Positions 8,630-16,406 of a stretch of 64,000 nt of DNA are shown here, piece by piece. Position numbers and translations under genes: made by a program. The stretch comes from Microscilla marina ATCC 23134 (GTDB lineage Bacteria > Bacteroidota > Bacteroidia > Cytophagales > Microscillaceae), in assembly GCF_000169175.1 (NCBI RefSeq), contig NZ_AAWS01000030.1, positions 1 to 64,000 on the forward strand, read 5' to 3'. Positions within the stretch are counted from its first letter, which is position 1. Each line of letters begins with the position of its first letter. Under the pieces are notes generated by a model. It saw nothing but the letters and a program-made list of their open reading frames with translations. It made no database searches and had not been told where the DNA came from.

Positions 8630-9355
8630 TTATTGTGCATCACTTCCTTTGTCCAGGTTTTTTTGGCAGACAAGCTCCCACGTATCCAAATTAAAGGCGC
8701 ATAAATGCCCGTACTCATCCAAGCTATGTTTATAACAGCCATTGTCTAGTGGTATAGCTTGGGCTTTATTGGTCACGGCTTCCTTTATGGCAGATAGTGG
8801 GGTAGTAGTGTGCCCATAGATTACACGTTTGTAGTTGATTTTTTCAGGGATAAACCTCTCCGTGAAATCCCTGGTCCAAAGCATGGCATCCAGGTCAGAT
8901 AAGGGGTTTTTTACTGTAAAATTAAATCCAGCATGTACCAGATAAAACTCATCAAGTTCATAATAATAAGGCAAGCTACCTAAAAAGTTCAAGTACTTGG
9001 GGTACAGTTGTCTTTTAGCGTCTTTGAGCCCCCTGCCACGTTGTATGCTAGGCAGGCGCAGTTCTTCTTCAGAATAGTTTTTGGCTTTTTCGTGCGAGTC
9101 GAGCAGCATTTGTTCGTGGTTACCCCTAAGCGGATATAGCTGGAAATCATCATCTTGCAACTCTATAAGGTAATCAATCACCCCTTTGCTATCAGGGCCC
9201 CGGTTGAGGTAATCGCCCAGCAAAAAAAGTTGATCTTCCAGCCTCAGCCGTAGTTTTTTTTCTACCAAATACTGTAATGTCTTGAGGTTAGCGTGGACAT
9301 CGGCTACTACCCACCTTTGCCCTTGGGTTGGTTTGTGTATTTTAATTCCTTTCAT
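8630..9355 (-). CDS. PPP-type serine/threonine phosphatase, second array copy
   Basis: Paralogue of its neighbours with GDYLNRGPD, RGNHEQ, VHAGFNF and VIYGHTT. The first motif is ADVHAN instead of GDVHGC: the metal-binding Asp and His remain, while both flanking glycines are changed. GDYLNRGP also has Asn where the others have Asp or Asn, so activity may differ. An ATG at 9391 is possible and would overlap the upstream gene by 23 bases. That extra N-terminus is just the upstream gene's tail read in another frame, so I prefer the ATG at 9355, which gives the usual start (MKGIKIHKP) before the first motif. Confidence 0.85.
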   Translation of the reverse strand: MKGIKIHKPTQGQRWVVADVHANLKTLQYLVEKKLRLRLEDQLFLLGDYLNRGPDSKGVIDYLIELQDDDFQLYPLRGNHEQMLLDSHEKAKNYSEEELRLPSIQRGRGLKDAKRQLYPKYLNFLGSLPYYYELDEFYLVHAGFNFTVKNPLSDLDAMLWTRDFTERFIPEKINYKRVIYGHTTTPLSAIKEAVTNKAQAIPLDNGCYKHSLDEYGHLCAFNLDTWELVCQKNLDKGSDAQ

Positions 9356-9368
9356 ATTGAGTGTGTCA

Positions 9369-10118
9369 TCAGGATCGATCCATATTTTCAACTACTACTA
9401 ACTCAAACGAGTCCAGATTGAGCCCACACAAGCTACCATAATAAGGGTTGTAGATTTCTCGTAAGCTTTTATAACAACCATTGTCAAGCGGTATGGCACC
9501 TGTTCTATCTTTAACCGATGCTTGTATTTCGTCTATCGAGCGGGTAGTATGCCCGTGCAGTATAGGTTTTTGCTGAATAATGGCATAGTCTGGCTCAAAA
9601 TACCTTACCCATAACATACGCTCAAAGTCTTCGAGTGCATGGGGTACCCCTAGGTCGAAATCAAACCCAGCGTGGACCAAGTAAAAGTCGTTTAATTCGT
9701 AATAGTAGGGCAAATTATTTAAAAACTTATCAAGTTCGGGCATAAGTTGCCCGTTTTTGTCAATAAATGCGTTATTGAGCGTCCAGTTTTTGACGTGGGA
9801 TTGGTATTGAGTGCTGTGTAGGCGTTGGTAGTCTTTCCAGTCATCAAGCAACATTTGTTCGTGGTTACCCCTAAGCGGAAAAACTTGATAACCGTTTTGT
9901 TGTAAGTAGATTAAAAAATGTAAAACACCAGGGCTATCAGGGCCCCGGTTGATATAGTCGCCCAGCAAAAAAAGTTGATCATCTTGAGTCAGTTGTATGA
10001 CTTCAGTTACCAGGTAATGCAATGTTTTGAAGCAGCCATGCACATCACCAATCGCAAAGCGCCGTCCCTGGCGGGGTTCAAAAGTAAGGGTTTTGTTAGG
10101 ATAAAAAGCCTTGACCAT
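9369..10118 (-). CDS. PPP-type serine/threonine phosphatase, first array copy
   Basis: First gene of the four-gene array and probably of the operon (249 aa). The motifs are intact: IGDVHGC, GDYINRGPD, RGNHEQM, VHAGFDF and LHGHTTRS, followed by the family's IPLDNGCY and a C-terminal strand with GLNLDSFELV. These residues build the two-metal centre of PPP phosphatases. No kinase or other likely partner lies next to the array, so the substrate cannot be inferred from context. The upstream spacer holds a 13-bp inverted repeat (10147-10194). Confidence 0.9.
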   Translation of the reverse strand: MVKAFYPNKTLTFEPRQGRRFAIGDVHGCFKTLHYLVTEVIQLTQDDQLFLLGDYINRGPDSPGVLHFLIYLQQNGYQVFPLRGNHEQMLLDDWKDYQRLHSTQYQSHVKNWTLNNAFIDKNGQLMPELDKFLNNLPYYYELNDFYLVHAGFDFDLGVPHALEDFERMLWVRYFEPDYAIIQQKPILHGHTTRSIDEIQASVKDRTGAIPLDNGCYKSLREIYNPYYGSLCGLNLDSFELVVVENMDRS

Positions 10119-10146
10119 AAGGGTGTGTTACTAAAGTAATCAATCA

Positions 10147-10194
10147 CTCAAGGTAAAAAAAATGGGTGAAAATTCCATGAGTTTTTACCTTGAG
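10147..10194. terminator. Inverted repeat between methyltransferase and phosphatase array
   Basis: CTCAAGGTAAAAA at 10147 is exactly complementary to TTTTTACCTTGAG ending at 10194, with a 22-base loop. It lies after the upstream methyltransferase stop (10265, minus strand) and just before the first phosphatase start. It could be a terminator or a leader structure. Confidence 0.5.
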
Positions 10195-10264
10195 CTCACC
10201 TATCGCTTGACAACCCAGCGTAAACCCATTGAATCATAGCCTGATTTCAGGGGTTTACCCAAGC

Positions 10265-11089
10265 TTATTTTTGGCAAACATAATAAGCCCTGCCTGCGTT
10301 GCGCTGGTCGTCTAAGTCTTGAGCAGCTTCATAAACCGTGATTTTTTTGAATCCAGCTTTTTCTAAAGCTTGTTTTATCTGGGCAGGTGTATAACAATGT
10401 TGGGTGAGCTCCCATTGAGTACGTTTCCAGGTTTTTTTGCTGCCATCCATAGGCGAGTACAACCAAAACTTAAGCGTGCCTTGTCGAGTATTCCTGTTGT
10501 AAGAAGAAGTGAAAATGCCTTCTGAGTTTTTAAACTCAAATCGTGCTCCTCTGATGTTCCAACCTTTGATGTAGCGTTGTTCCCAGTTCATGTCAAACAC
10601 AAACCGCCCACCCTTTTTCAATGCTTTATACACTTGCGTAAAAGCCTGGGTAAGCCCTTTGAGTTGCATAATATGGTTGAGCCCATCAGACATACATATC
10701 ACCGCATCAAATTTTTGGCGAGTCTCAAATGTCCGGGCATCCTTGAGCCACAACTCCATAGAAGGCACGTTTTGTTTGGCAAACTCCAGCATTTTGGCCG
10801 AACCATCCAGCCCAGTCATTTGATAACCTTGAGCGTGCAATGCTGCTGCAATGTGCCCGGTGCCACACATAAGGTCTAGTATTTTTGCTTTGGGTTTTAG
10901 TTTTGGCACAAGCAGCCTGTTAAGTTTACCCATGGCAAGCCTTTCGAGCGGTTTAGACCAAAAGCTATTATAAAAATCAGCTATTGGGTCATATTCGTCG
11001 TAACGTTTTGTTTGTGCCTGCGTGGGTAGTCCAACCAATAAGACCAACACGAGGCAAAGAGAAATATAGATAAATGAGAATCGTTTCAT
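10265..11089 (-). CDS. Class I SAM methyltransferase with an N-terminal signal peptide
   Basis: From the ATG at 11089 the protein begins MKRFSFIY, has about 15 hydrophobic residues and ends the leader with PTQAQ, a typical Bacteroidota signal peptidase site. (An in-frame ATG at 11107 adds six residues.) A Rossmann methyltransferase domain follows: motif I ILDLMCGTGHIAAAL, motif II GLDGSAKML, then AVICMSDGLNHI and the KKGGRFVFDMNW strand. The C-terminal part resembles the beta-strand region of the Methyltransf_25/11 group. A SAM enzyme behind a signal peptide is odd, because SAM is not expected outside the cytoplasm. The hydrophobic segment might instead be a membrane anchor. The substrate is unknown. 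Confidence 0.8.
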   Translation of the reverse strand: MKRFSFIYISLCLVLVLLVGLPTQAQTKRYDEYDPIADFYNSFWSKPLERLAMGKLNRLLVPKLKPKAKILDLMCGTGHIAAALHAQGYQMTGLDGSAKMLEFAKQNVPSMELWLKDARTFETRQKFDAVICMSDGLNHIMQLKGLTQAFTQVYKALKKGGRFVFDMNWEQRYIKGWNIRGARFEFKNSEGIFTSSYNRNTRQGTLKFWLYSPMDGSKKTWKRTQWELTQHCYTPAQIKQALEKAGFKKITVYEAAQDLDDQRNAGRAYYVCQK

Positions 11090-11357
11090 TGTCATATTTT
11101 TAGGCATTCTGTTTTACTGCTTCACCACATTATACTGTCCATTGGTGGATTGGGCTTGGCAAAAACTGCTTTTTGTTTTGGGGGTCAATTAAAAACTCTT
11201 CAAAAGCTACTGAATCTCTAGTACAATGGGGATTAAGTAAATAATGAATTAATTTGGATGGATTGTGTTCTCTAACGAATCGTTAAAATGGTGGATAGCC
11301 ATAGCTATCTAACTTTTTGGCGATGAAGTAAGAGGGCAAAAGTCGCTGAATAAATCA

Positions 11358-12125
11358 TTAGTAATTTAGTTCCCGTTGTACTAGTTCAGCAAAAATGTCT
11401 TTGCCATTGGTAAGTCCCAGCAAATCTTTGGCACCCTTTACATTACTTATTTCAACATCTATCAGCCCATCATGAAAAGTAGCTACTTTGGCACCTGTAG
11501 AGAGGGTTTTCCAATTTTCCCACGAAAACTTGACCCCACCTACCGGAATGATAGACACCCATAGTTTCCAATGAGTAGGCAAAAAGTTTTTATCTACTAT
11601 CCATAAGTAAGCGTCGCCTGGAGTATCGCCTCCCGAACTGTAAGAAACCATCACCCCTTTACTGCCATCTTCCAGCGTTACAAGGCTCCGACTAGTACCA
11701 GGGTCAAAAGCCTTGGCAATTGGGTTGAGCCAGAACGAATCGTTTACCCATATTTTCCAGGCTTTGGTCACCAGTTCTTGCCCCTTGTTGCCCGGAACAA
11801 CTTTACCATTTTTACGTGCGATGCCCTGTTTTTTATTAATATCTACCAGTACATTATATGTTTCACCCCAGCGCACTTGGGCGTAGTGCCTTTTCTTGTC
11901 CCACAGTGTGTGGCGGCTAGAGCCTAAACCCCCAAAAGAAAATTGCACTGCTCCTGTGTTTTTCCAGGCTTGCACGTGGGTGACTTGTTGCATTTTTCGG
12001 GCAAAATCATCAGCAGCTGACCCGGTTTCACCTTTGGGCAACGGTTCATTGACAAGTAAAAAGGCGATGAATGCCGTGAACACCAGTCCTATTATAAAAA
12101 TAAGTATTCTTTTGAGCCATTTCAT
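11358..12125 (-). CDS. Membrane-anchored protein of unknown function
   Basis: I do not recognise this 255-aa protein. From the ATG at 12125 (MKWLKRILIF) it has one N-terminal transmembrane segment of about 20 residues, then a soluble, probably periplasmic domain rich in Trp and beta-strands (HTLWDKKRHYAQVRW, WLNPIAKAFDPGT, DAYLWIVDKNFLPTHWKLW). The pattern of a membrane anchor and a half-barrel-like sheet is reminiscent of LolA/LppX-fold proteins, but I cannot support that by motif. A longer form from 12179 adds 18 residues with no family support and is less likely. Confidence 0.7.
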   Translation of the reverse strand: MKWLKRILIFIIGLVFTAFIAFLLVNEPLPKGETGSAADDFARKMQQVTHVQAWKNTGAVQFSFGGLGSSRHTLWDKKRHYAQVRWGETYNVLVDINKKQGIARKNGKVVPGNKGQELVTKAWKIWVNDSFWLNPIAKAFDPGTSRSLVTLEDGSKGVMVSYSSGGDTPGDAYLWIVDKNFLPTHWKLWVSIIPVGGVKFSWENWKTLSTGAKVATFHDGLIDVEISNVKGAKDLLGLTNGKDIFAELVQRELNY

Positions 12126-12313
12126 ATTGGTGTAGTTTAGTATGTGGTCTACAGGCGATAGACCGAGTTTTTTTATCAATAAATTATCCTTTTTTTGAAC
12201 TACTAAGTATTTTTTTTTGAAAAAACTGGATTTAAACTATCCACCTGCTTTCTTTGTTGTAATAAACAAGAAGTTTTTTACAAAAAAACCAAAATCTAAA
12301 AAATTACATTCCA

Positions 12314-13162
12314 ATGAAAAAACTTTTATTAAATATCGCCACAGTAGCCTGTTTGTTTACTCTTACTTATTGTGGAGGCAAAGAAGGCAATACTGATAAC
12401 AATACAGACACTACCACCGCCAAAGACTCTGTTCCCAAAACATTGGACGACCCTGTGACTGTTTCGGCTAAAAGGTATAAGCTGGTGCCAGTGTCTTCAC
12501 CTGCTTTTGCCGACGCAAGCCTTACTTTGAAGGACGTAGCAGATGATGCCAAGCTCAAAGAAGGAGAAAACGTGTTTAACTTTGAGGTGCAAAACTATAA
12601 GTTGGGTGAGCAAACCCCAGATGCAGAAGGCAAAAGTTTGGCAAACTCTGGTAAAGGGCAACACATTCACTGGATATTGAACAACGATCCTTACTCGGCA
12701 CACTATGAGCCTACCGTAAAAAAAGACCTGGAAAAAGGTGGGTATGTAGCCTTGGCGTTTTTATCACGCTCTTACCACGAAAGTGTAAAAAATAAAAAGT
12801 CTTATGTAGTCAAAAAATTTACCGTGGGCGATGCTGAGCCACATAGCATAGACCTTACAAAACCTCAGTTGTTTTACAGTCGTCCCAAGGGTACTTACAA
12901 GTGGGCAAAAGGTGACAAGTTATTGCTTGATTTCTTTTTGTTAAACACCGAGCTATCGCCTGATGGCAACAAAGTAAGGGCTACTATTAATGGTGGAGAG
13001 TACCTGATAGACAAGTGGCAACCTTATGCTATAGAAGGACTAGAGATAGGCACAGTAACTATTAAGCTTGAGCTAATTGACAAAGCTGGTAATGTGATAG
13101 AAGGGCCGTTTAACACAGTAGAACGTGTAGTAACCCTTGAGACTCCAAAACCTACCCTTTAA
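12314..13162 (+). CDS. Putative lipoprotein of unknown function
   Basis: The 282-aa product starts with a lipoprotein-like leader (LFTLTYCGGKEG, acylation expected at the Cys near residue 20), followed by a low-complexity Asp/Thr linker. The remainder looks like a beta-rich periplasmic or surface domain with GQHIHWILNNDPYSAHYE and repeated Gly-Asp turns. The lipobox has Tyr before the Cys, which is less usual. I do not recognise the family. A strong terminator follows, so it is a single-gene unit divergent from the membrane protein upstream. Confidence 0.75.
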   Translation: MKKLLLNIATVACLFTLTYCGGKEGNTDNNTDTTTAKDSVPKTLDDPVTVSAKRYKLVPVSSPAFADASLTLKDVADDAKLKEGENVFNFEVQNYKLGEQTPDAEGKSLANSGKGQHIHWILNNDPYSAHYEPTVKKDLEKGGYVALAFLSRSYHESVKNKKSYVVKKFTVGDAEPHSIDLTKPQLFYSRPKGTYKWAKGDKLLLDFFLLNTELSPDGNKVRATINGGEYLIDKWQPYAIEGLEIGTVTIKLELIDKAGNVIEGPFNTVERVVTLETPKPTL

Positions 13163-13199
13163 ATAGAAACTTAAACAAGTTCATAAATTAATAAGTTAC

Positions 13200-13237
13200 A
13201 AAAAAGCATCTCAGCAAAAACTGGGGTGCTTTTTTTA
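13200..13237 (+). terminator. Intrinsic terminator after the lipoprotein gene
   Basis: AAAAAAGCATCTCAG pairs with CTGGGGTGCTTTTTT around a small loop and ends in seven Ts. It lies 40 bases after the stop codon. Confidence 0.85.
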
Positions 13238-13360
13238 ATTGAGAAATTAACGAACCAATGGCTTTGCACATCGTATATTTTGTCATTGATTTACTTCCCT
13301 CTTTTGATGCTTTTTTAGAAATGCTTTGAAGTAATTGACTATCAAGGTAGGGCATTTTGT

Positions 13361-14782
13361 CTACCCAAACCAAGCCTTATACAAAGCATCTACTGCCTCT
13401 TTAATTTGCTCCAGCGTGAGCTTGCCAAAGCCAAAAGAGAGGTGAGGGGTGTCAGGTATATTACCTGGCAATAGCCAACTGTCAGACTTGCCCATGAGCC
13501 AAACATTGGTTTGCCTGGCTTTATCTACCAACATTTGCTCACTATCGTTGCTATGTACCTTCATAAGCACATTGAGCCCGGCATAATGATAGGCAAGCGT
13601 GACTTTTTCCTGAAAAACTTCTTGGATATACCCTACAGTATACGCATACTTTTGACGGTAAACCTTTCTCATTTTACGTAAGTGCCTGTCCCAGTACCCC
13701 TCCTGCATAAAAATAGCCATTGCCCGCTGCATATTGATAGAGGCGCTTTGTCCCAAGTGTTGTAAATCTTGCAAATAAGGCAGTAAGTGAGGCGGCAATA
13801 CTATATAAGCCAGACGTAGCGCAGGTAAAAAAGCTTTAGAAAACGTGCCCGAATAAATTACTCGTTCGTGGGTGTCTAGTGCTTGCAAAGCAGGAATGGG
13901 CTTGCCCTTGAATCTAAACTCACTGTCGTAATCGTCTTCTATCAGGTAACTGTGCTTTTCTTGTGCCCATTGAAGCACCTGTAGGCGATGTGCCACAGGC
14001 ATAATACAACCCAGGGGGTATTGGTGCGAAGGAGTAAGGTATACTAAATCAGGTTGGTGGGGAGTCAGCAGGTCGAGCCTGATGCCGGTTTGCTCGTTTA
14101 CCTCTATGGGCAAAGCCTGGTAGCCATAATCTAACCATATTTGCCGCGACGACTGATACCCCGGCTCCTCAAAAGCAATTTGCCTGACACCTTTTCCTTT
14201 GGCTCTGTTTTTAAACAAGGTGGCTAGTAAACCCATAAGCTGGATAGTACCCGATCCAATGACTATTTGCTCGGGTTGGGTTTTTACCCCACGTGATTGG
14301 AACAAGTAAGTGGCCAAAGTTTTTTTGAGCGCAGGCTCACCAAAGTAGCCCCCATATTGCAGCGAAGGTTTGTCTAAAGCCCAGTTAATGCATTTGCGCC
14401 ATTCTTTCATCGGGAAGCCTGCCTCGTCTATAGCTGCCTGATTGAGATTAAATGCATACTGAGCACGAGGTTTATCGGTGAGTACGCGAGGCAGGGCAAG
14501 GCGAGCAATCGTTGGTTTGCCCTTAGGGTATACTTCTTCAGTCTCCAGGTTTGCCACAAACAGCCCTTTGCGGGGAATATTGACCAAATATCCCTCATCG
14601 TTTAACTGCTGATAAGCTGCAATAATGGTATTATTGCTCACACCCAAAGACCGTGACAATTGGCGTATAGAAGGAAGTTTAGCATCTTTGGCTATGTTGC
14701 CGTCAATGATAGATTGTTTGAAAAAACTATAAATCTGGTCGAATAATGGGATAGGGGATTGTGGGTTGATCAATGGTAACAT
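13361..14782 (-). CDS. MocR/PdxR-type GntR transcriptional regulator with aminotransferase domain
   Basis: This 473-aa fusion has a GntR winged helix at residues 10-75 (SIRQLSRSLGVSNNTIIAAY) and a fold-type I aminotransferase domain. The PLP-binding motif SGTFSKAFLPALR marks the Schiff-base Lys, with EDDYDSEFR and YLTPSHQYPLG typical of MocR proteins. Such regulators sense PLP or an amino compound and often control the divergent gene; here that is a PNPOx-like flavoprotein at 15474, so PdxR-like control of vitamin B6 metabolism is plausible but unproven. Direct and inverted repeats just upstream of the start look like its operator. Confidence 0.92.
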   Translation of the reverse strand: MLPLINPQSPIPLFDQIYSFFKQSIIDGNIAKDAKLPSIRQLSRSLGVSNNTIIAAYQQLNDEGYLVNIPRKGLFVANLETEEVYPKGKPTIARLALPRVLTDKPRAQYAFNLNQAAIDEAGFPMKEWRKCINWALDKPSLQYGGYFGEPALKKTLATYLFQSRGVKTQPEQIVIGSGTIQLMGLLATLFKNRAKGKGVRQIAFEEPGYQSSRQIWLDYGYQALPIEVNEQTGIRLDLLTPHQPDLVYLTPSHQYPLGCIMPVAHRLQVLQWAQEKHSYLIEDDYDSEFRFKGKPIPALQALDTHERVIYSGTFSKAFLPALRLAYIVLPPHLLPYLQDLQHLGQSASINMQRAMAIFMQEGYWDRHLRKMRKVYRQKYAYTVGYIQEVFQEKVTLAYHYAGLNVLMKVHSNDSEQMLVDKARQTNVWLMGKSDSWLLPGNIPDTPHLSFGFGKLTLEQIKEAVDALYKAWFG

Positions 14783-14783
14783 C

Positions 14784-14845
14784 TGTATCCTTTAATTAGT
14801 GCTAAACTGTATCTTTTAAAGGTAACAGGTTTACCTTAACTTTGC
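14784..14845. promoter_or_regulatory. Candidate MocR operator and plus-strand promoter
   Basis: CTGTATCCTTTAA (14784) is repeated 24 bases on as CTGTATCTTTTAA (14808), directly beside the mocR-like start codon. A 7-bp inverted repeat AAGGTAA-N5-TTACCTT (14820-14838) follows and overlaps TAACTTTG (14838-14845), a good plus-strand -7 element with TTTT 19 bases before it. Spaced direct repeats are what MocR dimers usually bind. The promoter points toward the flavoprotein gene, now 630 bases away. Confidence 0.5.
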
Positions 14846-14972
14846 AATAGTAAATAAGCCATATAACCTAATTTTTGTATTTGAAACCGTACACTAATTT
14901 TTCACTGCCAATACTTGCGTAGAATTTAATTTTATCAGCCCAAAAAGTGTTTGAAAAACAGCATCTTTCTTT

Positions 14973-15218
14973 CCGCCTTAGTTTACTGGCGTTAAGAAAT
15001 TTGAAGAGTGAAGCCGTAAAACCGAGGCTGCAGCTTTGCTGCGCCGAGCTCTGCGTAAGCTAAACAGATCACTGACCGAGGAACGAGGGAATGTTTGAGC
15101 TGTTTAGCCGAAAAGGCAGAGCCCCGAATCAAGTTCGGGATTTTAAAACTTGGGCTTCGCCCTGCGTGCGGTTCGGCGGAATGAAGCAAATTTTAGCAAC
15201 AGTAAACTACAGCGGTGG
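14973..15218. mobile_element. MITE-like element with terminal inverted repeats
   Basis: The left end contains TTAGTTTACTGGCGTTAAG and the right end, read inverted, GTAGTTTACTGTTGCTAAA; the match extends over about 28 bases (14973-15002 against 15188-15218). The 246-bp interior is GC-richer than its flanks and encodes no recognisable protein. It sits inside the divergent promoter region between the MocR regulator and the flavoprotein, so it probably inserted there. Confidence 0.65.
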
Positions 15219-15473
15219 CTTTTTTTGGTTCGTTTTTTTAGCTAAAGAAAAAAATGAACGGATGCCTGAGGACAAAGAATCAATAATTTAACCCAAAAGA
15301 CTGCTGATTAATCGCTTTTTTTAACTGTATAAATTTATCTAAAAGGCAAAGAACTTTTGTTAAAAAAATGTGTACGGTTTTGAATTTTTGTAAAAAAGAG
15401 CTTGACAGAAACAATGCGAGCAGAAGTTTTTAGCAAACAAGTAAATTTTTTTTAATCATATAACAATTGAACA

Positions 15474-16073
15474 ATGAGCACTTTAAAAGAACCCGTAAGG
15501 TATTATAAAGCCGTGGTAGAAGACCCACAAAAAGTAAATCTGTTTTTGCAAAAAGCCCGCAATGGACAATTGGGGTTGTACGATGGCGAATACCCTTATG
15601 TGATACCAATGGCGTATGTATGGCACAAAGGCGCCTTTTATTTTCATGGCTCAGATGCCGGCAAAAAAAACCGGGTCGTTGCCCAACATCCCAAGGCTTG
15701 CTTTACTGTAGACGAAGAATATGGCTCTACTATATCGGCAGTGCCTGCCAACTTGAGCGTGGTATACTTTAGTGTGGTAGCCTATGGCAAGGTAGAGGTA
15801 GTAGAAGACCTCGACGAAGCCACTGAAGCCTTACAAGTATTGATGGATAAGTTTGTGCCAGGATACTTTGACAAACCTTTGGCGAAAGAGCACGTAGCTA
15901 CTTATGCCTCAAGCCTAAAAAGCAAAACCTGCACATTTAAGTTGGTACCCGAAAGTATGACTGCCAAAGAGTCGGAAGGAAACTTGTTCAATAAATATTT
16001 TGGGGGCAGGCACCGCCAAAACGACACCCAAAAGAGCAAAGATCAGGTGCATGTACCAGGGTTACATAGTTAG
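15474..16073 (+). CDS. Pyridoxamine 5'-phosphate oxidase-like flavoprotein
   Basis: This 199-aa protein has the PNPOx-like split-barrel pattern: a first strand with GQLGLYDGEYPYVIPMAYVW, then GAFYFHGSDAGKKNRVVAQHPKACFTV, and a third strand VVAYGKVEVVEDLDEA. The order matches the FMN-binding family that includes NimA-type nitroimidazole reductases. It is not the canonical PdxH, which is longer at its C-terminus. FMN binding is likely; the substrate is open. The divergent MocR-type regulator suggests pyridoxal-related regulation. The upstream region carries a GTGTACGGTTTTGAA motif (15370-15384) also found inverted near the regulator. Confidence 0.85.
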   Translation: MSTLKEPVRYYKAVVEDPQKVNLFLQKARNGQLGLYDGEYPYVIPMAYVWHKGAFYFHGSDAGKKNRVVAQHPKACFTVDEEYGSTISAVPANLSVVYFSVVAYGKVEVVEDLDEATEALQVLMDKFVPGYFDKPLAKEHVATYASSLKSKTCTFKLVPESMTAKESEGNLFNKYFGGRHRQNDTQKSKDQVHVPGLHS

Positions 16074-16078
16074 GGGCA

Positions 16079-16185
16079 CCCACAGGGGGCAAGCTTTAAG
16101 CTACAAGCTTCAAGTTGCACCTTGTTTAACTGCGTTGGGCTCATCACAGCAAACTGCTGTAGATTCGGTTCACAGGCAACTACAG
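16079..16185 (+). repeat. Dispersed repeat B, copy 1
   Basis: TTTAACTGCGTTGGGCTCAT and the following CTGTAGATTCGGTTCACAGG recur almost unchanged, inverted, at 25984-26044. The preceding AAGCTTTAAGCTACAAGCTT is the arm type that accompanies the palindromic repeats elsewhere. The whole block is intergenic. Confidence 0.7.
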
Positions 16186-16353
16186 TTTTCTATTGCATTG
16201 ATTTTTAGCAACTTATGAAAAAGTAGTTAGAAACGCTGGCAGGGAGCAATTTAAAATCACTGCGGATTATTGGAATATATAGGTCAGTAAATGCTTACTA
16301 TACTTAACATAAAGTATAGTTATGAAAAATGTTTAACATCAATTTTCAATTAA

Positions 16354-16391
16354 AAACCTGCTGCTTGAGTAGTTCCTTAAACAGCAGGTTT
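16354..16391 (-). terminator. Intrinsic terminator after the GDPD gene
   Basis: Read on the minus strand, AAACCTGCTG and CAGCAGGTTT form a perfect 10-bp stem with an 18-base loop and a short T run. It follows the GDPD stop codon by about 15 bases. Confidence 0.75.
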
Positions 16392-16406
16392 ACCTATAAT
16401 CAGTAG

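Noticed and set aside
15091-15291. 66-codon plus-strand frame
   Set aside because: It is inside the MITE-like element and runs into low-complexity sequence.
15474-16073. Naming this gene pdxH
   Set aside because: The protein is more like the NimA-type PNPOx-like flavoproteins and lacks the canonical PdxH C-terminus.
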